64,000 nt of DNA from Aptenodytes patagonicus. Taxonomy: Eukaryota; Chordata; Aves; Sphenisciformes; Spheniscidae. Within the stretch, counting starts at the first letter, position 1, and every line of letters begins with the position of its first letter. Of the stretch, positions 52,935 to 64,000 are shown piece by piece. The stretch covers positions 4,712,101 through 4,776,100 of the forward strand of contig NC_134950.1 of the NCBI RefSeq assembly GCF_965638725.1. The letters are read 5' to 3'. The position numbers and the translations under genes were made by a program. Below the pieces are notes generated by a model. That model had not been told where the DNA came from. It did no database searches and was given only the letters and a program-made list of their open reading frames with translations.

Positions 52935-55889
52935 ACAGGAACCAGCCAAGAAGCAGTGATTTTGTACCTGTCACGGAGAATCCTAGAAACACCTTGGGCA
53001 GTGACTTTCATCATACTCCTGGCCTTTGAACAGCTCTGAAGAATGAGTCTAAGCTGCAGGAAGTTGAGCAAAATCAGAAAGCCAGGGGAGGTAGTATTGA
53101 ACCACATTGTCCTGCACTGGTATTTCTTTGCTAATTGGGGATAAAGCCGCTGTGGGCCTGCTGAATAAACCTAGAGGTAAATGCATGAGCATAGTCTGTC
53201 CTGGAGGCACTGTGTGGAGTCGGTGGAGGGATGCCGGGAGGCATCTGGCTGGAGGTGTCTGCCTTGAAGTGCTTGGACTCTAAGAGGGAACATAACTGAG
53301 CTGGGCTGGAGAGACACAGGTGGTCACACATGTGCACATGCCCTCACTGGTAGGATCATAATGCTTTCAACTAGTATTGATCTTTCCTTACTGCCCTTCT
53401 ATTCTTTCCTCCTGCCAGTCTAGAGAAAAAAGCACAGATTGTTTCTTTAGAGCTGCGACAAGGAAAGACCAAGGGAGGAAAGTTTAATGAATATCATCAG
53501 GGCTTGAAATGCAGAAGGGCTGTCAAGGTAAAACACAGATGCTTGTGGCTCTGCAGATGATATGGTAACTGCATGTTCAAAACGCCTGCCCCGTCAATGT
53601 GCCAGCTGCCCCACTGCATGGGGAGACATGATTTCATGCAGTTGCCCACTGATGTGCCCACAGGACAAAACAGTGAGCGCTGTGCTTGTGAACACTCAGT
53701 CCCATCTTCAGGAAGACAGAGTTACGCTCAGGAGTTCCTGGCACTTTTAGTCATAGTTCTCCCATAGGATGCCCTGACCACCTGGCACAGTAGTTATTTT
53801 ACAACTTATTTTCGGTAAGTCAGAAGTAAGAAGGCGTGGAATTAACCACAGAAAAACTTTATCCCTCTCAGGAATGTGTTTCACCAGATATTGAGAGCTT
53901 GTCCCGATGCGCAGTGCCCGAGTGCCAGAAGTCCATTGCCAAGGATGCCAAGCTTCCTGCTCCTGCAGCGTGGTTGCACTAAATACCCGGCATAAGCATC
54001 TGATCTTGGTTTTTCCCTCTATTTTCAAGGTTGTCCCACAGACAGTAGTGAGTTTTCTACATGGGGATGCAGCATTAGATTTGAACTGTTGCTCTGTGTC
54101 ACTACATAGTTCACTCTTGCATGAAGAGTATCTAGATAGGGGGGATATGGCCTTATGTTACAGACCCAGAAACGTGAGTTTGAGCTTCCCTTTATGCCCC
54201 TACTAAAAGTTAAGTATGTTTCAGGGTGGTGTGAAGAAAAAGACCCTCATCTGAAGAGCTGATGATCCAGATGGACAGGATTCAAAGGCAAGGGGAGTGA
54301 GGGAAGTGAACATCCAAACCAAGAGCTGAATAGGGAAACTTACTGCCCTTCTAGCCTGTCCAGTGTTGGCTGGATGTTGATCAGTGCTTGGGTCACTGGA
54401 ACTGGTAGCCTTTGATAAATAAGATGTAGGAAAGTGGTAGCTACCACTATTTAAAGTTGAGGACAAGGTAAGTAGCTTATGGTGAAGTCTCTTGGTGTGA
54501 TTGACTTGGTTTTTTTTAACATATTCGTTTACTGACCCTTCTAAAAGTGTGGGTGCTGGGCAGATGAACTGTGGTGTAAATGGCAGCAGTAAAAGGGACG
54601 GACAAAGGCAGGCAGGCAGGAACATGTGGTTGGGGGCATGGGTATCTTTTAAACTGGATTTGCCTCTGGAGATGTCATATGAAACTGCCCCCTTCAGCAT
54701 CAGTGTATCAGGATGGTCATCCTCCTTCTCCATATCCTTTGGGATAACCCAGCTGATTTTGCAGTAGTTTGCTGCAGCTACTCCTTGGCTTTCCATTTGC
54801 TGCTCTGTGCTGCACAGAGCGTGTGGATCATGGGACAGGCCATTCCTGGGCAGTGCTCTGATCTTCTTTCAGTCCTCTTGCAGCTCTGTTCCCCTTGCCT
54901 GGGGTTGCAGTTTCTGGGATTCATGTGCGTTCTCCGCCTGGGTCTGCTCTCTTCCTGCTCTCACCCTGCCTATGATGAAGAGGACCTCTAACTTTGCAGA
55001 GTTAGTGGGATAATTTGACTGAAAATTATCCTCTACCTGATTTGGATGTCATGCAAGACCCAAAGTGGCCCTATAGGATGCAAGAGACAATTACACTCTG
55101 TGGGAGTTGTGGGTTAAGTAATGCATGGGGGCTTAGAATTGCAGAAGGCAGACATCTACTGACAAATTCTTCCCATCCCATCCTCTAACATTCGTTCTGT
55201 ACATGCTCTCTTACAGAGAAACTGTTCTTCAAACATTATAGAGAGCTGTAATGCATTAAAATTAGGTTTAGATTAGCATCCTCCCACCTGGAAATCCAGA
55301 TGCTATACTTATCATGAGTTGAGCTCTCTGGAGCTTGGAGACAACCATAAAGCTTCTGTGAACATCCTTAAATAGCTGTTCTGCACATATAAATGCTGCT
55401 CCTTTGAAATCAACTATCTAATTTCCAGAGCAAGTGATATGTATTGCTGTGCATAGCGCTCTCCTTCCCTGGATATGAATTGCCCTATTCTGCTGAAGAG
55501 CATGGACCAGGGCCCAGAGTGGCAGTTTTTGTATTACATACTTCTGTCCGGTCGAATTTTCCTTCTCCATTTGGTGGAAGGTGCAAGTGGGCAAGGGAGA
55601 AGAAAAAAAAGGAGGAAAAAAAAGGAGGAAACAGTGCGTGGAAGATTTAAAAAATAATCATCAGTGGTAGTCATTTGGAGGTGTCCAGCTAAGATGGTGG
55701 AGGGGTAACATCACAATGTATCAGTGTTTTTGTAATCATCAGTGTTATCCTAACGGCTCTCCAGCTCATTACAGGGGTATCATTTCCCCAGGTGTCGAGT
55801 ATATAAATTATTTTTAAGGGCACCCCGAAATCTAAGCTGTGTCTTCAGCTGGTGTGGGGTGGCATAACTACATGACCTCAGCAGAGCTC
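52935..55889. other. Intron DNA, chance ORFs only
   Basis: Includes a 191-codon minus-strand open frame (54221-54796) with no recognisable domain and unremarkable composition. A purine-rich stretch with AAAAAAAAGGAGG repeated lies at 55605-55631. No repeat family was recognised. Confidence 0.4.
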
Positions 55890-56130
55890 TGTGGATTTAA
55901 TCCATCTGAAGTTCTCGTTTATTGTCCGATTGCCATAAAACGCCCCACACGTCGGTTCGAAGTGGCGAGTACAGAGCGCTGCATCCAAGGCAAATTTTAG
56001 GGGAAGCAGAAATAACACAAAACTGGCTCGCCGCAGCTGGCATCCTGCCAGGATGCAGGGATTAAGCTGGCGAATGCTTATAAACAGTGTGGCTGGCCCG
56101 GGTTGTAGCTTTCCCCTTAATCCGTACAAC
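55890..56130. promoter_or_regulatory. Candidate enhancer with three TAATCC-type sites
   Basis: TAATCC at 55898-55903, GGATTA (its reverse complement) at 56059-56064 and TAATCC at 56118-56123. TAATCC is the core site of K50 homeodomain factors (OTX/CRX/PITX/GSC class). The block also has several CpGs in an otherwise CpG-poor region and no repeat content. The grouping is seen; enhancer function is inference. Confidence 0.25.
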
Positions 56131-57485
56131 GCGGTTCCTCTCGAGCAGCCTCCTGAGCCTTGGGGTCAATACTGCTTCAGAGGAAGAAAAGCTGCCGATG
56201 AAGGGGCTGGTTGCCTGGTGTCCCCTTCTTCTGGCTTATGTGTTGGGAGGCTAATTGCAGAAAGTTCCCAGCTTGGGGGAAAAAAAGTGGGAAAGACAAA
56301 TGGGGAAAGGATGATTGGATTTTGCTGTCAGCCTGAGGAGGTGAATAGTTGGAGTGTGGAGTTTATTGTGAAACGGAGGCCTAACCCAGTGGCCTTTGAA
56401 ATCAATAGAAAGCCTCCAACTGGCTTCAGTGTCTCTTTGTTCTAAGCAAGGGGAAGATCACGGAAATAGGAAAGCAAAATGATAACAGGCTTCAGACCTG
56501 CAGAATGCACACTTATCCTGGGCTCTACGGAGTTGCAATTACCTGTCTAGGCTCATGGAGAGACAAAATAGTGATGCTTGCCTTAAGGGAAATGATTTAA
56601 AACAAACAAAAAAACCAAATAATGCATTCAGGGGAATTGGGTGGAGGTGTCTGGAAAGGATGAGGATTAAAGGCTTGGTTCTGCCTGTTGCACTCCTACC
56701 CAAACCTGAGTTTAGAAGCAATGTAAAATAGTGCAAGGAGCAGAGGAGCCAGTTCCAGTTCTACAAGGAGACAGTGGGTATCATTAGCCAAAAGGTAAAG
56801 GAGACTAAATAAAAAACAACCAATAACTTCCTATTGTAGAGTCAAAGAACTGAAAAAATCTGTTAAAGAGTATACAGGAGGGAGCAAACCCAAGTTGGCA
56901 ATAAATTGAAGATAGACAGGTTGTCTTGGGAGTCTTCAATCTACCTGGTTGTGCACATATCAGCCATCTCCTACATGGGGCATCCTGTAACTATGGTAGA
57001 AAACCAGAATAGTCCATGGCATACACTGAGGGTGTTGCTTTGCATACGTACACCTGAACAGTGCCTGGTTACTGTGGTGATGGGCACTATAGAAAATGTT
57101 CATATGGATTCCTTGACGATTTTTAATCCAGTGGGGAGAGAGAGCGGTCTGAGAGGGGCTCTTTGCCAGATGGATAGCCTCTAGAGAGCACCCCTACCGG
57201 GACTAACCGGTCTTCACTGGAGACCTTTGATTCATATGTTGAATTTATATTCTTTAAGAGAGAAATAAAATGGGTTCTGAACACCTGACCTCTGCAGCTA
57301 GGATCTTTGGTGGCACGTGGCTGGACATTGGCTCAGAAACTTACGGACACTTGAGTAAATACCCTGGATTTTAAGTTTAGTGAGGCCTATCAGGTATTTA
57401 AACGCGTATCTGCTTTTCAACAGCCAGATGCATTATGTAGGTGATATATTAATATCCTTGAACAGCCAATGAACTGGGGTGAGAC
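56131..57485. other. Intron DNA, nothing firmly recognised
   Basis: The stretch at 56750-57300 has the texture of an old, unassigned repeat, but no family or terminal structure could be identified. Confidence 0.35.
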
Positions 57486-57973
57486 TCACAGAATGACAGA
57501 GTCATGGAGGTTTGAAGGGACCACTAGAGATCATCTAGTCCCCAGCTCAAGCAGGGTCAGCTCGAGCGGGATTGCTGAGGGCCACATCCAGCTGGGGGTT
57601 AAATATCTCCAAGGAAGGAGACTCCACAATCTGTCTGAGCAACCTGTTCCAGTGTTTGACCACTCTCACAGTAAATAAGTTCCTTATGTTTAAATGTCAT
57701 TTCCTGTATGCCACTTTGTGCCCATTGTCCTGTTAGTGGGCACCACTGAGAAGAGTCTGGCTCCATCTTCTTTACATTCTCCTGTCAGATATTTATACAC
57801 ATGGATAAGATCCCCCTGAGCCTTCTCTTCTCCAGGCTGAACAGTCCCAGCTCTCTCAGTCTCTTCTTGTGTGACAGATAGTCCCATCCCTTAATCATCT
57901 TCATGGCCCTTTGCTGGACTCGCTCCAATATGTCCATGTCCCTCTTGTACTGGGGAGCCCAGCACTGGACACC
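57486..57973 (-). mobile_element. Antisense CR1 fragment
   Basis: Reverse complement of a CR1 3' end. CACAGAATGACAGAGTCATGG is the degenerate octamer tail, followed by GGAGGTTTGAAGGGACC and ATCATCTAGTCC. Then come CTCCACAATCTGTCTGAGC, TTGTGCCCATTGTCCTG, CTTCTCTTCTCCAGGCTGAACAG (LFSLEK) and CTCCAATATGTCCATGTCC (the ERVQ region), ending in CCCAGCACTGGACACC. It carries only the C-terminal coding region and the tail. The intact order is kept, but with stops. Confidence 0.93.
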
Positions 57974-60900
57974 TTGGCTACAAGCACTGTCCTTTGGAGA
58001 GCATCCACATCATCCATCAGAAAATGATCAAGGGAGGCAGGATCTGTACCCGTGTGTCCCAACTCCCCGCTCTGACAGCGAGGCCACGTTTTCTAGCCAG
58101 GCTCAGAGATGGTTCCCTTCTCTGGCTTCTCTTTCACGCTGTAATGAAAACCTGGTTGGACTGATTATCAGAAGTGGAGAAGTTGATGAGTCACTGTCTT
58201 GTAGAGCAGTGCAATTTTGTGTGGAGCGCTGCACTGATCTGCCTACCTATCTCAGGCAAAGATTTATTTATGGCACTCTCCAAAGTGATACTGTAATATC
58301 CTTTTCTAGCCCACATTCCCTCTGGTGCCTGCTCACTACGAGATTTCTTTTTTTTCTTCCCCAATGTGTTAAATAAGATTATAGTGTATTGAGGTTGAAG
58401 GGAGCAGGATATTGTTAGGATTTTTATCACCAAATTACTACTTTAAGCAAACTGCAAGTCTCTGATCAATCATGTAGAGCACGGTGTACTGGTCCTGGCC
58501 TTGATGTCCTCTCTCCTCTCAAAGACACAGCAAGATTCAGCGAGGATCCAAAGGTTACCCAAGGTAAAGGTGGAAAACATATTGGTGTGAACAGCTGCTC
58601 CTGGTGCTGGCTCTTTCACTCTCAGGGAGAGTTCAGAGGCAATAGATTTGTTTCAGTGAAACATTTCTCCTGCTTGGTAAGTCATGCTTCACTAATGTAC
58701 TCATCTGCCAGGAGGCTATTTTCAGTTTATGCCCATTCCAACACGGAAAGCGCATCTCCCCACTCCTCCCCAGCCTCTTTGTTCTGCCCTGGGAGGGCTC
58801 GAGGGACTGGTGGAGGCATCTGATGCCTACAGGGAAATGTGGGTGCTTTGCCATCTTCTTCAGTGCAGCGTGAGAAAAGTGATCTGCTGAAGGTGTCTAT
58901 GGCAGGCAGAGCTGGCTGGCCACTAGTTTCTCCTCATCTGTTGCAGGCATGAAGGTGGCCAAGTCACATTTAATTTTGATATAAAATTAGGATGCGTTTA
59001 GAGGCAAATTCAGTGTGTTGCCTGGCAGGGGACCTGCATTGCCCTCGGCACTGCTAAGTTTAGATTGCTAAGTGCAAGCGATAAAGTGGTACCATCCCTG
59101 CTTCAGAAGAAGTCCAATGTCTCTCTTTCTACAGTGGGCTGGTGGATGCCTGGCGGTGATGTTCCTCTCACTTCCTGAAACACTAAATTTGTCTTGTTTT
59201 GACTCATGCTGTCCTTCAGTCAGTATACAGAGGCTACTCAGTCTAATACGCAAAAGCTTAACCCAGAGGGGCAACAGTGAAATGGTTAACAAGAAGAGCA
59301 GGGGAGCGCAGAGAGATGGAGATGAAATGGAGATGAAACGGGATTATCCAGGACAAGTTGTTTCGGCCTGCTGCAGGGGGATGAGTCACTGGTGATGGTG
59401 GCTAATGTAGATTGTGAGAGATGCGCATCTTTTTGTCTGAGTGAGATTTTCAATGGAAAATACAGTTTAAATGTGGACTAATGTCAAATGATGCAACAGG
59501 GACAGTAAAGTGCATATGTTAAACTGAACAGCTCTGCAGCTGGCCAGCCGGTGAAAGGATTGATGGGTTATTTATTGCAGGTTATATGACAGGGGAAGAA
59601 ATCTGGCTCATCAGGGGCTAGGGAAATTAAATGTTATTGTCCTGTCACGGTAGGTGCTGAAATCAGTCTGTTACCTCCTGTTACCTCTTTTGATGGGCAT
59701 GCAAAGCAGCCTGTTGCTCGGTGGATGAGGCCAGCTTTTTAGAGTTGTAGCTGACTAATTTTGAGGGCAGCTATAACATTTCTGGTTATGAATTTCAGAG
59801 CATAAAATGTTTTCTGCATAGATCAAGAAAGATGACATCCCTGCCAGGTAAAACATTGATTACCCATTATGGAAGTGTTTTTACATAAAGAGAGCTTCTT
59901 TGAACCATCAGATAATGGTGCTACTAGAAGCATGGTATTGAAGCAGACCTGCCTTTTTTTTTCCTGTTTTGTGCAAAATTTTGACTTCCATAGGTTTCAA
60001 GAGAGATCACCCATTTTACACCCCTATAGGGCTTGACCCTGTTTCCGTGTCATGTAATTCTGTGCCATTATGTGAATACCGTGTCTCTACTTCCCTGCGG
60101 ACATATAACAACATTTATCAAAGTCCAAAACCATGTTGGGAATGTGTTAGCCAGGGCAAATTTAGTCCTGTGCTTAGCATCCAGTCAGCGATACTGCTCC
60201 CCAAACTCTTCTTAGATCTTTAAGCCTGGTTGTGGTAAGGGTTCTGCACACACGGTTGGTGCCCTTGGTGACTGATTTAGTTGGCCCAACTTTTCTTAAA
60301 GTAGGAAAAGATATTTCCTGCTTTGCAAACAGTAGTCATTTCTTTGCTCATCTGCCAACACCTGTTGGCATGTGCCAGCCACAACTTACGTGTCTTAATC
60401 CAAAGTATACCATGCTCTAACACCCACCAAAACCCAGGCCTAAAGGGACTTGTCTCATGCCCATGGCCTTTGGGGACCGTTGCTATACGAATGATTAATA
60501 ATGATAGCATATATGCTGTGGCCGTCTGTGGCTGTTAATACCAGCATCTGGCAGATTTTGGCAAGAGTGCTGAGCATTGAGGGTTGCCTTATGGCCATCC
60601 TTGATGCGTTACATGGTGCAGATAAGTGCTAGCACGTACCTAAGTAGGTAGAGCTGGAGAGATGTGACCGATGCTTTTCCAGTGGAGGCAGAGACTAGAA
60701 ATCCAAATCTACTCTATGGTAACATACAGCTAAGTTTTTTGGGGGACTTTATGTGCTAACTGATTGCTTTTTACTGGAGAGACCTTTCTTCTACTATAAA
60801 GAACCTGGTGGCTCATACTTGACAACGGGGTTCATTGCATTCGGCTTATAAAAATATTATTTATATATCAGCAAAGATTAAGGACCTGAGTCTGTTCCTA

Positions 60901-63900
60901 CTGAGACAGCTGCGAGGTTACTAGGCACTCAGCATTATGAAACGATTTGGTAAATCTGAATGAGATTAGCAGTCGTTGAGAGCAGCCTAAAAACCACCAC
61001 AGACGAGGCAATCTGAATGCAAGCCGAATAGATGGGACACACTGCTTTATGCAAGAGACAGTCATATGGAGTCAGGACATGGACAAAAAGCAAGGCTAAC
61101 CAGCTTAGGAGGCAATTAGGCTGTGGCTGAGCGGAAGGATAGTTTTGTGATTTAAATGCCAGCAGAGCTGTCGGATCGGGGTTCTGCTCCTGACTCCGCC
61201 ACAGGCTCGCAGGCTCCTTCATTTGCTATTGATGCTCTCCCCTGCACAGCCTTGTTTCGTGCTTCAGAGCTGCCGAAGTACAGGGGTTGCCATATGGGGA
61301 GCAAAATGTTTTGCTAAAGACTTTGAGCTCATTGCAAAAACAGTCAGGTCTTGATTGAGAGAGGGATGCTGGCGGCAAGGCTGGCTCCTACAGCATCTGT
61401 AGCTATATATGTGTATATATGTGTGTTTGTATATATATTTATATAGCTGCGTATGTATATGTAGCTGTAAGGCTGTCATTCTTGCCTCTGCTTATCACAG
61501 ACTTGGAAGTGCTTTTTAGGAGGTAGCAGGGGAAGTAGGAACGTAGCTGTACCCTCGCCTTCTCCACCCTGATCTCTCCTGATGTCTTTGGCTGGCCATG
61601 GAGAGAAGATGAGGGGAGCTGCAGCAGGGTCTCCAGCAGGCTAAAGCAAAAGCTGAGACTGTCTGCTTTATAGGAAAAAGTATTGTAAAATAAGGAGTCG
61701 TCGGCCTCTTGGGTAGAGGAATCTGCTCACTGTGAACCACCAGTGTTCTACACGTGGGGAGCTTCTGGGTTTCCCGACGCAGCCCCGGTGGCCAGTAAAG
61801 CCCAGCGGTGCAGGAGCCGGCACTGGTCTTTGGAGGTGGCCAGTCTTCCTGCCACTGCTCACCAGCACCATGGAGGGGCTGAAACCTTGCGCACAGTGAC
61901 CTCAGGAAGCTCAAAGTCACTCGTGCTTGTCTTGTGCACATGGAAAGCTCTCTAGGAGCACAGAGTTTGCTGTGGAAAGGGGAAGGGAAAGGGAGGGACA
62001 GATGGGAAACAAAGAGGCAGGCGGGAGAAGATAAATAGGGCAAATGCAGGACAGACTTGGAACCAGTGGCGGCCAAACCTGCTAGCCAGAACATGCCAGG
62101 AGGAAGCAGAGATCATGATCAGCCATCAAAACATCCCTGGTATCCCTTGCCAGTCATTTCTCCCTGGAAAGACAAAGAAAATAGGAGGCTAACTGACTTC
62201 ATGTCATCCCAGGAGCCTCCAGCACAACGTCATCAGCCATAGCATGCCATAGACCTTCTCTACCCTGAGTCAGACTTTGTCCTCTCTTGGTTTGGAGCCC
62301 CTCTCTCAGATGGGCCAGAGAAGACCAGACTGCCAAAAGCCAGAGTGTGAAGGGCTCGACAGGCTGTGATGGCCATGTCCTGCATGGCCAGGGGCAAAAA
62401 TGAATGTGACATGGCTCTCCAGCTGAAACACGAGAAAATGCGAGGAGCACTGTCCCTAATTTGTCAGTCAGGCAGAGCTCTGGTGACGTGAGGAATGGGA
62501 GGCGACACCCCGTGGCACAGCCACCGTTAGGGAGGAGGATGGTGTGTGCATGTGCTCAGTCCTGCTCCACATCAGCTGGGCAGTTATTTCCATCCAGTCC
62601 CCCTTCCCACAGACGTACTGGAAAAGATCTGCCAAATAAGTTGAATTAGCTGTTTAACTACAAAAGCCAGTGAAATAGTAATTTTGGCAAAGAACAAGTT
62701 TTCTGGAAATCAATTACCTAAAATTCAACCTCCGGCTGGGTAGGGTCCTGCAGATTCCAGTATAGTGTTTGCATTGCCTGATGGATTTCTTGGTTGGGGA
62801 TTGCTCTCTCCTCATTTTAATTACGTCCACTTTCAACAAATGCAGCAAGGAACACCCTTTAAAAGCAAGTCAGGCAGCTATTCCCCACGCACCTTTCAAA
62901 TACGGGCAATGAGGCCATTGATCTTGCCACCTTGTTACATCCTGAGATCATAAAATGAGACTCGTGCTTAAGTGGATTATCTAGTTTTGCTCAGTGGCTT
63001 CATGTGGAGAGCAGAGACCGTGAGCCAAGATTTCTGGTTCCCCACATTGCCTGTTGGCAATGGCTGTGCTCTTCCGCAGTGTGTGACATGGCCACCTGTT
63101 TCATTATTTGGTAGAAGCTGGGGCTTCCTTTGAATGCACCTTCCTATGGGCCTGTCCTGGATCCCTCCCACAGAGCTGGCTTTCTTCCCTGTTTATTCCT
63201 TTCCTGTTTTCTTTATAGGCTTCAGTCTTTAACTCTGCAGAATGAAACTGGAAAGATGCTACACAGATGAGCTTGTGTGCGAATCCCCCTGGACCCTTGG
63301 CATGACCTCCATCTATGCTGTAGGTGCTAGGAGATGAGTAGATGGCTTCGTGCCACGATATAAAATGTGCAGCACTTCCTGCAAGCACAAGCATAGTGGG
63401 GAGAAGCAATCACCAGTACAGCCACTGGGAAGAAAAAGGAAGAGACTGAAGGTGGTGTATCCTATTAAGAAAGGGGAGTCCCCCACTCATAGCTTCAGTA
63501 AGGGCAGATATTCAGACCTTGTTACGCTGTTACCAAAAAAAAATGTGGATTACCAAGAAATGCACAAAAAGCAGAGGGATGGCGATGCAAAATACTAGTG
63601 GAGGGTTAAATCTGGAGAGCTTGTCCAAGGGATGAGTAAAAGGGCTTGTGCTACTTAGCTACAAAAATTTAATGGATATAAAAACTGAAGAAGGAGGGGA
63701 ATGATTTGGCTTAGTCAAAGGGCATAGCACTTGGCAGTAATGGGGGGAAATTATGGAAGGTTAAAATCCAGGTTGAGTACAGTACAAATTTGCAGTCAGA
63801 TGTATTAGTTTAGAGAATAACCTCCCATGGAGATGTGTGGCACTTAGCTGGCATTTTGTAACTAGGTAAGTGCACAGAAGGGATAAGGGTGAATGGGCAT

Positions 63901-64000
63901 CTGGAGAAAGGAATGGTGTGTGAGCAAGTCTGTTGAGATATGAATGCATGTGAAGCTGTGTTGTTAGGACCCATGGATATTTTGCCCATAAATAATATGA
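57974..64000. other. Distal intron, no gene recognised
   Basis: Chance ORFs only (the longest is 192 codons, minus, 61516-62094, with no domain). 63500-63850 may contain a very old repeat, but no family is assignable. No KCNK9 exon 2 is present before the window ends. Confidence 0.45.
61385..61465. repeat. TA/TG dinucleotide-rich microsatellite
   Basis: Alternating TATATATGTG and TGTGTTTG blocks with TATATATATTTATATA. It is imperfect and AT-rich. Confidence 0.8.

Noticed and set aside
54221..54796. 191-codon minus-strand ORF
   Set aside because: It lacks domain similarity, coding-like third positions and splice or poly(A) context. The length is within chance for 64 kb.
61516..62094. 192-codon minus-strand ORF
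   Set aside because: It has no recognisable family and ordinary composition, and nearby frames on the other strand are equally open.

Overview
This is vertebrate nuclear DNA, almost certainly from a bird. Most recognisable repeats are CR1 LINE fragments, several ending in the CR1 octamer tail (ATTCTATG)n. There is also a 573-bp LTR of a type common in birds, and gene density is very low. The single clearly identified gene is KCNK9 (TASK-3, a two-pore-domain acid-sensitive K+ channel) on the + strand. Its first coding exon is at 7383-7665. The exon stops after the first base of the first Gly codon of the GYG selectivity filter, so the rest of the channel lies in exon 2. No exon 2 is visible here, so everything from 7666 to the end (at least 56.3 kb) reads as KCNK9 intron 1.

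Layout. 1-4380: upstream intergenic DNA with one short palindromic repeat. 4380-5375: a GT-rich minisatellite with a clean 52-bp core of eight units, directly against the promoter CpG island. 5380-7480: CpG island and 5' leader of KCNK9, with a T25 tract and a strong-context 11-codon uORF whose stop overlaps the KCNK9 start (ATGA). 7383-7665: KCNK9 exon 1. 7666-64000: intron 1.

Within the intron are a second compact CpG island with overlapping GC boxes (10.42-10.73 kb), a smaller GC-rich patch ending in a strong 5' splice site (36.3-36.53 kb), and about ten CR1/LINE relics. One of these is a young CR1 nested inside an old one (18.9-20.9 kb). There is also a solo LTR with an exact 5-bp target-site duplication (52.36-52.93 kb), a second copy of the palindromic repeat (15.0 kb), and a few AT-rich, motif-dense blocks that look like candidate regulatory elements.

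The most interesting unexplained item is a possible nested gene on the minus strand. The block at 36877-37217 looks like a terminal coding exon (C/G-rich third positions, splice acceptors, stop codon), followed by two AATAAA signals within about 130 bp. I do not recognise the protein family. Possible further exons at 37.8 and 39.3-39.4 kb are weak. Most other open frames in the window are low-complexity or GC-rich artefacts or chance ORFs.
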